Assembly (NCBI GenBank): GCA_963920765.1
Contig: OY987249.1
Location: 18,386,483 to 18,450,482, forward strand
Length of the DNA stretch: 64,000 nucleotides
Direction of reading: 5' to 3'
DNA from: Ulota crispa
Lineage: Eukaryota > Streptophyta > Bryopsida > Orthotrichales > Orthotrichaceae
The position numbers and the translations under genes are program-made. This document shows, piece after piece, positions 30,364-43,500 of this stretch; positions within the stretch are counted from its first letter, which is position 1, and each line of letters opens with the position of its first letter. Below the pieces are notes generated by a model. The model was given only the letters and a program-made list of their open reading frames with translations. It made no database searches and was not told the DNA's origin.

Positions 30364-30487
30364 TTTTAGCTTGGAATCAATTCCCACTCACAACTTTTAG
30401 TTTGGAATCAATTTCCACTCACAACTTTTAGCTTGGAATCAATTCCCACTCACAACTTTTAGCTTGGAATCAATTCCCACTCACAAC
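30364..30487. repeat. 31-bp tandem repeat x4
   Basis: Four near-identical 31-bp units containing TTTTAGCTTGGAATCAATTC then CCACTCACAAC. Units abut with no spacers, so this is a minisatellite, not a CRISPR array. Confidence 0.95.
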
Positions 30488-31573
30488 ATCTTGGTTTCAC
30501 CGCTCATGGCTCACCCTCTTATGCTCACAAAATAGCGTCATCCTGAAAATTAGCCAGATTTAAAATAGATTTTGATTATGGTAAAACACATTACAAATAC
30601 AGGCAATATCCAGTGCATGCATGCCCATGCTAGAATCTGTTGAAAATAAGAAAATGTTGGATTTTAATTAAGGAAGCTAAAACTTCTCTTTGAATGTTGA
30701 TCAAATGGAATGCTCGTTCAAAGGAATGCGTTTTTCTTTGTTGACAATTGGTGACCTGAATTATATGTGGTAGTGCAAGAAGGCCGCAAGGCGTAATATT
30801 TCAACTATTTTAAAAATAGATGGTTTTTAGATTTTTATATCAATGATAAACTCTCAACAACTTACATCTTTCTAAACATTGCTATCAATAATTTTAAGTT
30901 TTTAAAAGTCATGCAGATAGAACCCCCACTGCTTATCTAACCATCCAGTTAGACCATCTTGTTGACTCTCTATCCAAATTTATTTGGGAAACAACCCATA
31001 TCTCAATCCCTTGCCTTCGTGCGCTGTCAAAGATAATTCATGCTTTGTTTTGGAACAATTTAATTACAAAAATAGCTAACCACTTAAATTTGTGATTCTC
31101 GAGAATTCTAGTGTCCTAAAACATGATGTGATGCTCTAAGAGCTAAGAAATAGTTAGACCTTTTAAGTGGTTTCATGGCTTTGTGTGCAAACAATTCTTG
31201 TTAGATACCGAAATGTTTGTGTAAGATAATGTACACTGAGCGTGGATACGTGGTGCCAGTGTCATGTGTCAACTAAGGTAGGAGGCTCCTAAACCGACCA
31301 TCTAAGGGAAAGATGATGTTTGTACAAAAATCAAGCCAGTTTAGCAACTAGGAAATATTTTTGGTGGAAAGTCAAAAAAGAAATGGTTTTATGGTCATTT
31401 GAATTGATTTTTTTAGTTGGTATGAATTAACTACAATTTATCAAAGCAAAAGGTGCATATGTAGCTATTCTTGATCATAAGCTATAGCTATTATTGTTCA
31501 AAGGCGGCTTATAATGGAGCACATGAGTCCAAAAAGTAACCACTACAAAGTCAAAAATGCTCCAATAAGGCTC
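30488..31573. other. Intergenic, no gene recognised
   Basis: AT-rich, no exon or element end that I can define. The phrase aaggtaggaggctcctaa at about 31277 is shared with about 2218. Confidence 0.4.
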
Positions 31574-31577
31574 TTAA

Positions 31578-32118
31578 CCCCTAAATGCCCAATTGACCAT
31601 TTTTTGGTTGCTATCTTTTTTTGCGAGCTGCACAATATGAAAACAAAACATTTTTGAAAAAACAAGAATTTTTCAAATAGAAAAGCAAGTCTACTTTCCA
31701 ACCCAATTTGAATCATGTTAATCCAAGTTAACCTCCACCAAGGAGAATTTTTTAAAGACAGACACTTCAATATTTGCTAGTGTTATCAAATTTATTGTTT
31801 TGGGAAACTAATGATGTTCTCTCCCACAAAAATACTGCATTTTTGAGTATTAGAATATTGTAGAATGTCTATTTTTTATCCATCATATTGAGTTTTAAAT
31901 TCTATGAATAAAATTTGTAACTTTGATGAATATTAAATGATAAATGCTTCTATATTCATTAAATAAGAGTCCAAAACTTTTTCTGAATGTTTGACTATAT
32001 GGATAATTACTAAACATCATGATTCTTATTTTCTCTTTTGAAACAAACTTCATTGAAGTGATGTTATTTTATAACACATTTATGTTTTGCCCTTACCCCC
32101 TTGGGCGTTTACTAGGGG
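31578..32118. mobile_element. TTAA-flanked element, 541 bp
   Basis: TTAA (31574-31577) then CCCCTAAATGCCC; right end TTGGGCGTTTACTAGGGG then TTAA (32119-32122). Ends are like the ATGCCCAAG family but the interior differs. Non-coding. Confidence 0.7.
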
Positions 32119-32583
32119 TTAAAGCGTGCAAGCACCCATTCCATATTCTAATACTCAAATCATGATTGAGAACAAGTTTTCATTTATCTTAGTATGACGT
32201 ATATCTATATTTTACTAAAAATCAAATCTGAACACAATTATGGCAATAAACACACTTAGTGGTAGCTCATGTCACTCTCTTGAGGTTCAAAAAGAATGCA
32301 TGCATAAGTACAATTTTTGAACATAAAAAGCATGACCCATTTTAAGAAGCCAAGTGCACGGTTTTGAAACTCCTACATGGCGTTTCAAAATGACCGCTCA
32401 GTTTATGAGCCTCTTACCTTATTCCTTTTGTTGTAAGTGATTGATTCCTACTTCCTTGTAAAGAAACCTTTTCCAATGCATCAACTTGTGAATTTACACC
32501 AAGGTAACAAATCTAACCATATTTAGGAGGTATAAATTTTGAGTGCAAGCCTACTTGAGAGCATCATCAATCTAGCATGTTAA

Positions 32584-33471
32584 CCCTTAAACGCCAAGGC
32601 GGATGTTTGGCATTCGCTAGCCCTGAAGAAACATTCTACATGACAAAAAAAAGTAGTTGTTTACTTGATTTTTTTCTAGAAGTGATCATAAACACATGGT
32701 CTATCATAGAAGGTAAAAAAAAACCTCACCAAGTATACTTGTAGTTTTAGGTAACCAAAATTGTGAGAAGATTCAGAGCCACAATGTTAAGTCCCATGCT
32801 GTCCTTTGTGCAATTTTCATGAGGTTAGCATGTACTATTCATTTTTGCAGTAATTGGTCACTTGGCACACCAATGATACCATTGGTGCTACGAGATGTTT
32901 GATTGGGTGAAACACCATACGGGGCGTGGTGGCAAGCATCATTTTACAAGCTGCAATTGATCAATATCCTTTGCAAGCTTCCTTGTGTGTGCTTGTGGTA
33001 GTGAGAAAATTGTTGGCAAGGGTTCTAGGATGTTCTATACCCTTATTATGGCAACCCTCACCAACTGTGCCGATCATTGTTTTTTGTGCAATAGCAATTT
33101 GAAGCCCTAAAACTTGACATAAGAAGTGCAATTTTCAATAATTAACAAGTATGTGCATTCACATCTAATCTTGCTACTTACAAATATTGAGATGAATTAG
33201 GGGCTTATAGAATTTTGTAAAAATCATCAAGCAACAGCTACCTACCAAAAAATGAGATTTTGTCATCACGTGTTGTTTGATCAAATGTTATAATCTCCCA
33301 TATCCCATGGTCAATTGTTCCCAAAATTTGCAAGTCATTTTATGCATAGGTGTTCCACTATTTTCAATGGTCATTTTTTGTGGATCATTCGATTGACTGA
33401 GATACAACACATCAAAGTTTTAGGCCTCCCAAAACCCTGATTTTGGTGAAAATAGTTTGGGCGCTTAGGGG
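32584..33471. mobile_element. TTAA-flanked composite element
   Basis: The left end (TTAA at 32580-32583, CCCTTAAACGCCAAGGCGG) and the first 240 bp belong to the family at 5152-5511. From about 32880 the sequence (GATTGGGTGAAACACCATA) belongs to the 53139-54534 family, and the right end is GGGCGCTTAGGGG then TTAA (33472-33475). Either two truncated copies abut or this is a recombinant element. Confidence 0.6.
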
Positions 33472-33699
33472 TTAAGTAACAAAAATTTGATCTACAATTA
33501 ATTTAGTGAAACATGTGATATGCCTAATTTTGGAATTTTTATTTTTTAACTAGCTTTTCATGAAGTAAACAAAATATCATGTTCAAAGATACAAACATAG
33601 TCACAATATTTGAGTCAAAAAACAAAATTTGGTTTTACAAAAGTTGGGCCTATCATAGGTTTCACTAAATCTTTTGTAGATCAAACTTTTATTACTTAA

Positions 33700-34140
33700 C
33701 CCTTGAGTGCCCCAGCGCCCCATATATTGCCTTTTATAATTTTAAAGCCTTGTTTTGAGGGATTGGATCTAACTTTTTGATCTTGCTATAAACTACAATT
33801 ATGAAGGCATTCAAGTTGTCCATGCCAATGGAGTAATGGCAAGGAAAGCCAAATGTTGTACAAGTGTTGCAAGAGATTTGATTGGGTGAAACACCATATG
33901 TACAGGGAGTGGTGGCAAGCATATGGGGCGTGGTGGCAAGGAGCGTTTTATAGGTTGCAACCGATCAATATCCCTTGCAAGTTCCTTGTGTAAGCTTTGT
34001 GGTAGCAAGAAAGTTGTTGGCAAGGATTCAGGCATGTTCTAGACCCTTATTATGACAACTGTCACCAATTGTGCTGGTCATTGTTTTCCATGCAATAGCA
34101 ATTTGAAGCCCTAAAACCTAACATAAAAAAGTGCAATCTT
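33700..34140. mobile_element. Truncated TTAA element, GAGYRCCC family
   Basis: TTAA (33696-33699) then CCCTTGAGTGCCCCAGC. The interior (CAAGTTGTCCATGCCAATGG, GATTGGGTGAAACACCAT) is the reverse complement of the right part of 53139-54534. No right end was found; the 3' limit is approximate. Confidence 0.6.
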
Positions 34141-34837
34141 CAATAATTTACAAGTGTATGCATTCATATCTAATCTTGCTACTTCAAAGTTGTCAGTCTC
34201 GTAAAACCATGAATGTCTTACAAAATTAATCACCAAAAATGGATTTTTGGTTTTTAGGAACTCAAATTTGATATGCTTGATTGGAATTGCATAAGAATCC
34301 AAAATCAACAATGCAAGACAACACAATTACCAATTATATTCTAAAGTTCTTTGATTGACATGATAAGGTATTTATATACTTGCTGTACCCCACTGTCCAG
34401 ACAGACATCTTCTCAATGCATCACAAGATCCCCACTAAGCAAACAATGAGACTACAGCATGATGAGCATGGAGGAAGGCCATCGCCAAAAAAAAGTCTCA
34501 GAAGCACACGATAAAGCAAGTCGAATGAAATTTCTGACTTTTTCTTCAACAAATAAGTTGCCATATCAGAGAATCAATTCTAACGTCTATAAACAGAGGT
34601 CTCGATCCACATTTGTGTTACACAAGGGTGTCCCAAGGAACCAAACTAAGGAGAAAACACGAAGAACACCAAAACTACATCAAGGACAAGGTATATATCA
34701 ATTGAGGAAGCCCACACTAATTTTGTGGAGGGTGTCTTCGCTTCAAAATGGTGAAGGCAATGTTCACTCCGTCTATTATTTCACATGTTGACACCACAGC
34801 TGTAATGTAGGAGCAGTGTCTGTAAACAAACAGCACC
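34141..34837. other. UFD1 downstream flank
   Basis: Contains the presumed UFD1 3' UTR next to 34838. A 110-codon + strand ORF at 34459-34791 is basic and matches nothing I know. It lies antisense to the likely UFD1 3' UTR and is not called a gene. Confidence 0.4.
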
Positions 34838-37680
34838 TCAATCCCTCAAAGAGTATCTCCTGCCAGAGAAGGCTTGAAACTTAGGTTCTTCGGATTCCTT
34901 CTTTTCTTCCTTGACCTCTTCCTTCTTCGCAGCAGGGACCTGGATGTAAGTCGAAACAGAAAAATGAAAGCCGAAACATGATGGACCGAATGATGAAATT
35001 GAAATGCTAGCACAAAAACAGCGACTCATTTGCTGCCAATATCATGTTTTGTGTATCTGAGGAACTATTATACCGTGTTGCTATAATGTTAGTACCTCTT
35101 GACACATTGACAATCTACTAATTTGTACTTCAAAACATGCTAATGTCAACAAAGCCAGAAGCCTAAAAACTGTGTATCTTGTAGATAGTCTCCACTCAAA
35201 TGAGTCAGAATAATCATCCCAAACAGAAGCATATTAAAATGAACGGTTATTGAAGCATACCTTAGCTGCAGCTGGTCCTGTTCCACTATTGCTGCCTCCA
35301 CCAAACACAAGCTTTCCTGACGGTCTTTGAGCCGCTGCAGGTGGAGTTCCTGTAGGTCTCTGTGCACTACTACTAGTCGTAGCTGATGTTGTGGGTGATG
35401 TTACAGGTATTGAACCAGTAGAGAACCTGCCAGGCTTGCCGTCAAGTCGTCGCCCAGTACCAGCAAAGGCGTTAAACTTTGGCTCTTCAGGTTCAGGAGT
35501 GGCATCTGTTTTAATAAACAAGAAGAAAAAAAAATGAGAACTACAACAAGGCAGCACAAGCGCAACGAGGTTTCAAGCACTTGCTGACTCAAAATCGAAT
35601 TGAAATCACAGCCTCAAGATATACAGAGGACATAAAAAACACATGAAGGACAGTCCAATCCACACGCTGGTTTGTATGATATATTTGTAAACTTCAACCA
35701 ACAAGACTCATTTCAAGTACAGGAAAATTTGTGAGCTGTGCATCATTCAAGTTTTTAAATAAACCTTGTGATGATGATGGAGGAGGAACAGAAACAGGAG
35801 GTGGAGTAACTCGTTCTGGCTCTTTATAATCCAATGGGGGTGCAAAGTCAACTTCGCAATCTGTTTCAATAATTGAAATAGCATTGGCAGGCTTTGATTC
35901 AACGATATCAATGTAGTACTTCTTGTTGTTGTAGGCAACCATGATGTTGTCGCCAACTGTAAGACAAGAGAAGTTCCGCAGGGTCGTTTCTAACCTGCGT
36001 TTCACAAGGCTCGCATAAGAGGGCTGAAAGCACAAGCTTAGCAAATAAAACAGACTAAAATAGGCGTACATACAAAATGAGTCTCTCAAAATGACCACGC
36101 GAGCAATAAAATTTTGTGATACTCTGTAAATAAAGCATAACGAGATTAGAAAAACCATGGTAAAAACAGCGGCAAGTTCATATAAACATACACAGCCTTG
36201 GGATTTGAGATATCCAGAAAATCTTTCGTGTGGGGTTGGAGCTTCACGAAAGTGCCCTTGGGCAAAGTGGCACTCTTCACTTTGACAATATCACCTTCCT
36301 GCAACAACATGTTCTGCATCATCTGCACACGACCATTTCAATTCCCATGGGGGTGTTACTAAACAGCAGCAACAAGAGAGCCAAGCAAAGTCCGTAATAT
36401 CTGAATCAGTGCTTATCACCAACAGCAGAGGCTCAGTTCTTATAATAACCAATAGGGCAGGGTAGTAGTTGCAGACACATAAACAACATACTGGTTCAAA
36501 GGAGACAAACATACGTACCCAGTACGGCATATAAATCATACCCTCTTCTGCCACAAACTCTAGCACGCCACAATGACTAGTTCGCAATGTTGAAGGATTA
36601 TGCACTTCAAACAGCATTGGGTAGTCGATACGGAGAGAAGCTGCGAGCAAAAGAAAAACTTAGTTCATCCTCTGATGCTCAAAATATCATAGGAACAGCC
36701 TCCAAACTATCTCTAATTGCAAAAGAGTAGCCAAATAGCATGAAAATGTCCAAAAGAGAAAACACCAACCCTACCGATGAACTAAAAATAGAAAAAAAAT
36801 CGTGTCTTTCTAAATCGTCCAAAACATAGAAAGTACCTAAACCTCATAATCCAGCTACTTAGGGAGAAAGGTCAGGTCAGAACAATACCCAAGCGATCGA
36901 GCGCTGAAGGCGGCATCACCACTTTGTCGCCGTTTTCCAAATGTGGCTGCAAGTCCAAAGAAAAAGGTTAAAAAGTGATTCATTCCATAACACACCAGAA
37001 CTAAAGTAAAAAGGCAATTAGAACAACAACAACAACAACAACGTACTCAAAGAGACCTCCGGATGCTAGTAACGTTACTTTTACTTGCTGGAAAAGGAAT
37101 TCAGATTTAACCTAAATCCGTCCACGCAAACAAGGATACACAATAATCTAGCAGCTTCATAATCTCGCCAATGACATATAAAATTGTATTAACTGATCCT
37201 ATGAGCTCCCACAAGCGAGTAAAAATCAACATACAGAGATCCATCAGAACTATAAGAAAAGAAAAGAGATTCATAATGAGATTACTACTTCACCCTAAAG
37301 AAAAACCAAAACCTTAGGGCTCTGTCTCAATCGAGACTGAACTTCATTAAGTTTCACAGAACATTTCTATTCTTAAGCATAACCCTTGCAAAAATTTTAA
37401 AAGAAAAAGGTTGTAGTGGTAATAATTAGGGCTAAAAAAAAAAACACTCACTTTGTCAATGAAAGAAGCTGAGTAACAGCGGTAATTCTGCTCGAACGGT
37501 GTTGACGCATACGGCACGCCATATCCTCCGAAATACTGCAACACATCCGAACTTTCATCGATGAGTGAAGACCTACTATTTTCGAAATCATACAACACCA
37601 ATTGCGAAGTCAATCTACTCCTTCGATAGACCAGGTTTGAAACAAAGGAGTCGCGAATCAAGTGAGCGGTTTAGTACCAT
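34838..37680 (-). CDS. UFD1, ubiquitin fusion degradation protein 1, eight exons
   Basis: Partner of NPL4 and the Cdc48/p97 ATPase; it helps extract ubiquitinated proteins for the proteasome, including ER-associated degradation. Exons in transcript order: 37680-37678 (ATG only), 37535-37452, 36946-36889, 36640-36519, 36322-36192, 35994-35765, 35505-35261, 34939-34838. All GT-AG and phase-consistent, giving 324 aa, close to plant UFD1. The N-terminal UT3 domain is seen in [63 protein letters not shown] and [19 protein letters not shown]. The C-terminal tail has SHP-type p97-binding boxes FAGTGRRL and a final [10 protein letters not shown], separated by a Ser/Thr/Pro-rich linker. The oddity is that intron 1 directly follows the start codon. 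Introns are short (142-505 bp) and free of MITEs. Upstream lies a 132 bp tandem duplication. Confidence 0.95.
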
Positions 37681-37819
37681 GGCTGCCTGATGCAAGCGGT
37701 CGCAATTCACAGCGTAAAATTGGCGGAGAACAGAGAGACCTCGTCCCAACGCAGCTCACGGAGCAAAAGAGAAGTGAAGCACCAGCCAGAGCAACAAGGG
37801 AGCGTGAGAAAGGGTTTCC

Positions 37820-38094
37820 CTTTCTAAGTTATGGCGTTGCGTGTGGATGAATGTAAAAGATGCGCTGCTTTTACAACCAACTTTCATCTATTTATGGTGT
37901 CCGTCACGGTAGTCGGGACCATTTGGATGACTAATTTTCATCTCTAGCTTCCTTTCTATTTTATGGCGTTGCGTATGGATGAATGTATACAAGTACGCTA
38001 TTTTTACAACCAAATTTCATCCATTTACGGTGTCAGTACTCAGTAGTATTCGGGACCATTTGGATGACTGTTAATTTTCATCTCTGGTCGGTTT
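37820..38094. repeat. Tandem duplication upstream of UFD1
   Basis: Two copies of a segment of about 132 bp start near 37820 and 37951 (shared TTATGGCGTTGCGT, GGATGAATGTA and CGGGACCATTTGGATGACT). They lie 140-410 bp upstream of the UFD1 start codon, so any promoter elements inside are doubled. Confidence 0.8.
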
Positions 38095-38167
38095 CCTTGA
38101 GGATCGCCGCTGAGAAATGGATGAACTTTACGGATGTGAGTTGATTATCTATGAGAAAAAAAGTAGG

Positions 38168-38731
38168 GAATTGATATGGATACACCCCGGGTTTGACATA
38201 TGCACACCAGGGCTTTTTTTTTTTGCCTCCTGGCGCCAGATTTGCTTTTTTTTTAATTCAAAATCGGTCAATGCAAAAACGCCCCTCCACAATTCTTCCA
38301 TTCCTATATGCGAATGGAGGCTTCTTACTGTTCATCTATAGTGCAAAAAAAAAACCTGATGCACACCCCCTAGGGTAAATTTTAAATTTTTACCACTGAC
38401 AAGCTGAATTTGAAAGTTTTGAATTCAGATTTGGACTTCCAAATCTTGATTTTGTCCAAAACCATAGAAGAGGTTATAATTGAATGACACCCCATGAAAG
38501 AGCTTAGCTAGGGTGCAAATTATTACTTTTACTTTTGTTTGTAAAAAAAGCAAAGTTTTTTTATTGGGTGTTGTTCAATTGTAACCTCTTTAAGGTTTTA
38601 GACCAAATCAAGATCTTTAAGTCCAAATTTGAATTCAAAATTTTCAAATTCAACTTTTTGATGGTAATAACCTAAAATTCACCCCAAGAGGATGTGCATA
38701 TATCAAACCCAAGGTGTGTCCATATCAATTC
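38168..38731. mobile_element. Long inverted-repeat element upstream of UFD1
   Basis: 564 bp with ends GAATTGATATGGATACACCC / GGTGTGTCCATATCAATTC, continuing inward as TTTGACATATGCACA / TGTGCATATATCAAA and further arms around AAATCTTGATTTTGTC / GACCAAATCAAGATCTTT. The two arms nearly cover the element, so its RNA would fold as a long hairpin. Confidence 0.75.
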
Positions 38732-38793
38732 TCAAAAAGTATTGCTCTTTTTCAATTGGGCTTAGTTTGGACTACCGACTAGAAGAAACATAA

Positions 38794-38916
38794 CACTACA
38801 AAGAAACCATGGTTGAATCTACAAAAAACTTACAAAGATTGTGATCTAATCTACAGTATATTAAATCACAATATTTGTCATCTTTTTGTAGATTTGACCA
38901 TGGTTTCCTTGTAGTG
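38794..38916. mobile_element. Small CACTA-like hairpin element, second copy
   Basis: Ends CACTACAAAGAAACCATGGT / ACCATGGTTTCCTTGTAGTG, 123 bp; same family as 8828-8946. Flanks TAA/CAA match at two of three bases. Confidence 0.65.
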
Positions 38917-40341
38917 CAAAAGTGCCACACCATCATGTCTTTCATCATCCATAGCGCTTCCACTTTTTTCAAGAGCAGTTAGAGAAAAACATTGTGGCAA
39001 AACATGAGTGGATTGTCTACCAAATAAGTTTGGAAGCAATCTAATTGCAAGCCCCAAAATTTCACCATCTTAACCACTAACGTGGCTATATTGGTTGGCT
39101 GGTGACTTGATAAGTTGAAGTACTAGATTAACCCTAAATACATCCACTTCAATGGACAAAACTAATAATTCAACTAACGACATTTGAAATAATATATTGT
39201 TTAATTGCTAGTTTAAAGCAAGCTTAAGGGCCGCTTTACACCTAGAGGCCGAGCTACTTTATTGTTTGAAAGGCTTAATTTTTCATTTGTAATTGGACAA
39301 ATGCTTGAAATCGGCCCCCAACTCCTTTACACTAAAAAGCCAAAAACATGATATTCGTTAATTTGAAAAAAAAACCCTTTCTTGAAATGGATTTTGGGAT
39401 ATTAAATTTTGAATTTGTAAGAATGTTTTGGTGATTTAACTTGAATTTTTTGATAGTTCTTTTAAGATATTTCATCATTGATGTAGGGCCTTCATAAAAT
39501 TATCATAAAATTCACTTTAAATCATCTAAAATCTATCAAAAATGAAAAATTCAAAAGTCCAAGAATTAGAATTTTTACCAAATTAACAAATATAGCATTT
39601 GAGCCAATTTTGTATATCAAATGCGTCTTTTCAAAAAACAATTTTTGACATGGCCTAAATTCAATGAATTGGGAGTACCAAGAATAAGAGGCCAATTCTT
39701 GGCCTTGGAGCCAGTGTCAAATTTCATTGAAAAAAATTCAAATGTACACATTTTTTTCTTCAAATCAAATATGTTCAATTTTTTGAAAATCTAAATTGCT
39801 AGCTCTTTTGCCCCACATCTTCACTTCATATTTTCATCTCTTTTTGCTGTAATTCTCTTTTTTCTTTGTAGAATTTTGTCTGCTAATTTTGTTTAACTTG
39901 CTAGATTTCTCTTAAGAAGAAAGACAAGATGGACAAATCTTTATTAATGAGTAGATGAGATTTTAGCAAAGAATTTGAAATAACCCAAATGTATCATGGA
40001 GCCATCGCTATCGGGTTGAGAGGAGCGCACTTTAAGAATACAAGAAGTATTTGGCTGCTACTTAATATTGATAGCCTTGCACTTTCTTCTATTTTTAATT
40101 TTCAATCTTTAGTCTTTAATCTTCAGTTTTTAATAAATTTTTGGTTGGCCTCTCCTATAGCATGTTCTAAACAAATGTAAGGATAAAAATATAAATAAAA
40201 ACCATGAGATATATGACAAGTAAAACGAGACAATAGAACCAGTTGTGGACTCTAAATGTGTATAAGGATTAAAGTATGGATAAAATACTATGGGATACAG
40301 AACAGGTAAAACAAGACAACAAAACTTAAATTGTTGTCTAG

Positions 40342-40511
40342 ATAATGAAATTCTAAACTTTAAATTCACGGTCTGTTGGTCATAATTCCAACTTTACCAT
40401 GAGAACATATCAAATCTCAATTTTGTGATGATAAAATTCTAAGCTTTAAATTCACAATTTGTTGGTCATAACTCTAACTTCACTATGAGAACATAGCAAA
40501 TCTCAATTTTG
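40342..40511. repeat. Tandem duplication, about 86 bp x2
   Basis: Two copies with shared GAGAACATA and CAAATCTCAATTTTGT segments and a common TAAATTCAC-TTGGTCATAA core. Confidence 0.75.
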
Positions 40512-43500
40512 TAAGTAATTTATCTTGTTTTGTCACCATGACAATAAATGAGATTGAATCATGATTAACTAAAACTCTCCACAACAATATTTACAAAGCA
40601 AAAAAAAAATGATAATGAGCCTTCAAATCAAGCCAGAAATAAGAAAGCCACATTCTACACATATAAGTAAAAATCATTCAAAAGATTCTTCTTTATGTCT
40701 TGGAAGCTTCAAGTCTTCAAATTTTTAAATTTTGAATCTTCGTATTTTCAAACAAACAATATGAAAACTCTAAAATAATAAATCCTATAGTAGTTACAAT
40801 TTTTTATCTAGTGCCACAAGTGGCTCACAACTTCAAAAGTTAAGTAGAATAACATTTTAAGAAACTCATTTAATAATCTTCTATCTTTCAAATTTCTTTT
40901 CATTCTAAACTATTATTAAAAAAATTTGAGAAAACAAAGTGGAGGCTCTTCTCTCTTTGGCAACCAACTACCATCTTTTTGTACCTCTATGACTATTATT
41001 CTTTTACACAAACGTGATAACAATTTAAAAAATATATAATTAAATTTGACACATAATTTTTTATTAGAAATTAAAAACTGGTCTATAAATTATAGTCAAA
41101 CAAAGTTAGAGTCGCATACTTTTAAGAAAGCATCTAACATTTCAATTTTTATACATCACAACTCTTCTAATAAAACTCCAAGTAACTTGAATAATATCAA
41201 TTTGAAGAATTAACCTAACAAATTATCACTCATAAAAATTTCAAAATAATTAAATATTATGACATTTTAAGGTTTTGGCATTGATCTTATATAAAAAACC
41301 AACTGTTAAATCTTCATACATCCATATCCTTTTTTTAAAAGCTTCAAATCTCAAATTCAATAGTTTTCTAGAAGGCTAAAATAAAGATTAATACACACTT
41401 TAAATATTTTTACAAAATGGTAGAGTGATGTTAATTATAGCTTATTAAAGTCTTTTACTTTTTTCATAATTGACTTGTAAACTTTACAAATTCAAGCGCT
41501 TATAATTTTTGCATCTTGACTTCAAATCAAGCTTGCATACTCAATTTAAAAAGTTGTTTGCAAAATAAACATACGCTTAAAATTTCATTTAAAAAAATTT
41601 ATACACATGATGCTATTTTTTTTTAAATTTCAAATTTCTCCACACAAATATTTTCTCCAACACACTCACAAGCTTACACATCTAACATGTAATATAAAAA
41701 AAATCCTTTTGTATATACACTTTAAAGTACAAAAGTGGTCTATGTCAGTTCATATTTTTATCATATCAATTTTTATCAAAGATATCTATCATTTTTTATT
41801 TCCTCACATTCCAATTTCACTTAATCTTTTTAGTAATTTTATTTAACTGTAAGCAAAAATATGTAGATCTTTCAAACATGTGGATAAATAAAACAAAATA
41901 AATAAACATATAAAACACCGTTATATGATAGTGATGTGTTCTCATGGATGTATAAAGGCGTTGAATACAAATCTTCAATCATTACGTAATAAATTTGATT
42001 GACTAGAAATGCAATGGTCTTTGTTTATTGAAATCTAAATATATTTAGATAAATTACGTAGGTATACATGATGAAAGAATTATTCGGTAAACACCTCTCA
42101 TGCTTTTTAACTCTGTCAGAGTGCTTTATAAGAACATATACATAGTGTTAGGTTTGAGGATTTTTGAATCTCTTTTTAGAACTCTTATTTTTTCACTTTT
42201 GCCACTTGTCGAGAATAGATTTGAATTTTATTATAGAAAAAATGCTGCAACAAAAATTAAAGATGATGATGTTCAATTTGAGCTCAAATGGTATTAAAAA
42301 AAAATTAGGCGTAGTCACCGGTGAAGTTGCAAAAAAGCTTAGAATCTAAACATAAAGAAAGACAAAGAAAAAAATGAAAAATATAGCTCCAAAATATTAT
42401 AAAAATCAAGACATTTAACCATAATTGCATTACGTGGAGAAGTGGATCCCAAATTTTAAAAATTCAAAGAATCAAGGTATATATTTTTTTGAATTTTTAA
42501 ATATTTTGAAAGTTGTATATTCAAATTGCATACGTAGATTTATTTTATTTCATTTAAATCAAATTTTAAGTATTGCCAATTTGATCTCTTAAATGCATAT
42601 GATTTAATTGTCAATCCATTTTTATTAAAGTTTTTCTCCAACGGTCTTAAAAAGCAATTAGTAAGAAAAAAATGTATATATGTATAGAGTGAAATTTTGA
42701 AAACTGTAATATTGTGTAAAAAAATATCACTAAACAAAACAGATCAAGAGTCTCAATCCTACAATAAAATGAAAAAACAAACTAAACTATTGATATGTAC
42801 AATACAGCCTCAAAGATTAAGTTTTAACTTATTAGAAGTCAAGCGTCTTGCACTCCATCACAGAAAATCAACAACTGCAAAATAATAAAGAAATAGAAAG
42901 CTTCATTAATGATAAAACATCACTTACAAGCAAAGACAATAATTAAAAACTCTCAAATCACTCACAAAGCTTGACTTGACACAGAGAGTGGAGTCAAGGG
43001 CTTACGTGCACTACATACACACCATAATGGATGAAATTCATCCGTTGGATAAATATCTCATGGTAGGCGTACATCCCTAAACTCGTGAGTTAGCAACAAA
43101 CTAATTCACGCAAAGCACCACAATGCAAAGAGGCCCTTGATGCCACATCTTGTGACAGCACCTAGACGTTGCAAAGTAAAGATTTTTAAAAAGTATTTAG
43201 GTCTTTCTTTTTCCTTCTTCTTAATATTAATGTCAAGAACAATCATACTTTGTTACAAGTACTATTTACTATATATTTTTTATAAATCACAATTTGAAAG
43301 TTTAATAAAGCTCAAATAACCTGCTCTATTGCATTTTTGGTCTACTCATATTAAATATTAATGAATATACTTGAGTCATAGTACATGTTCACCTTATTAG
43401 AATAACACTTAGATTAAATCATAAGGTCACAGCTTGTATAATAAAATAAAAATAAGATGGCAAATGAAATCACAAAATTGAACCGTCATATGTGCATGTT

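Noticed and set aside
30364..30487. Regular repeats resembling a CRISPR array
   Set aside because: The 31-bp units abut with no spacers, and the genome is eukaryotic.
34459..34791. 110-codon + strand ORF downstream of UFD1
   Set aside because: No family resemblance, no neighbouring exons, and antisense to the likely UFD1 3' UTR.
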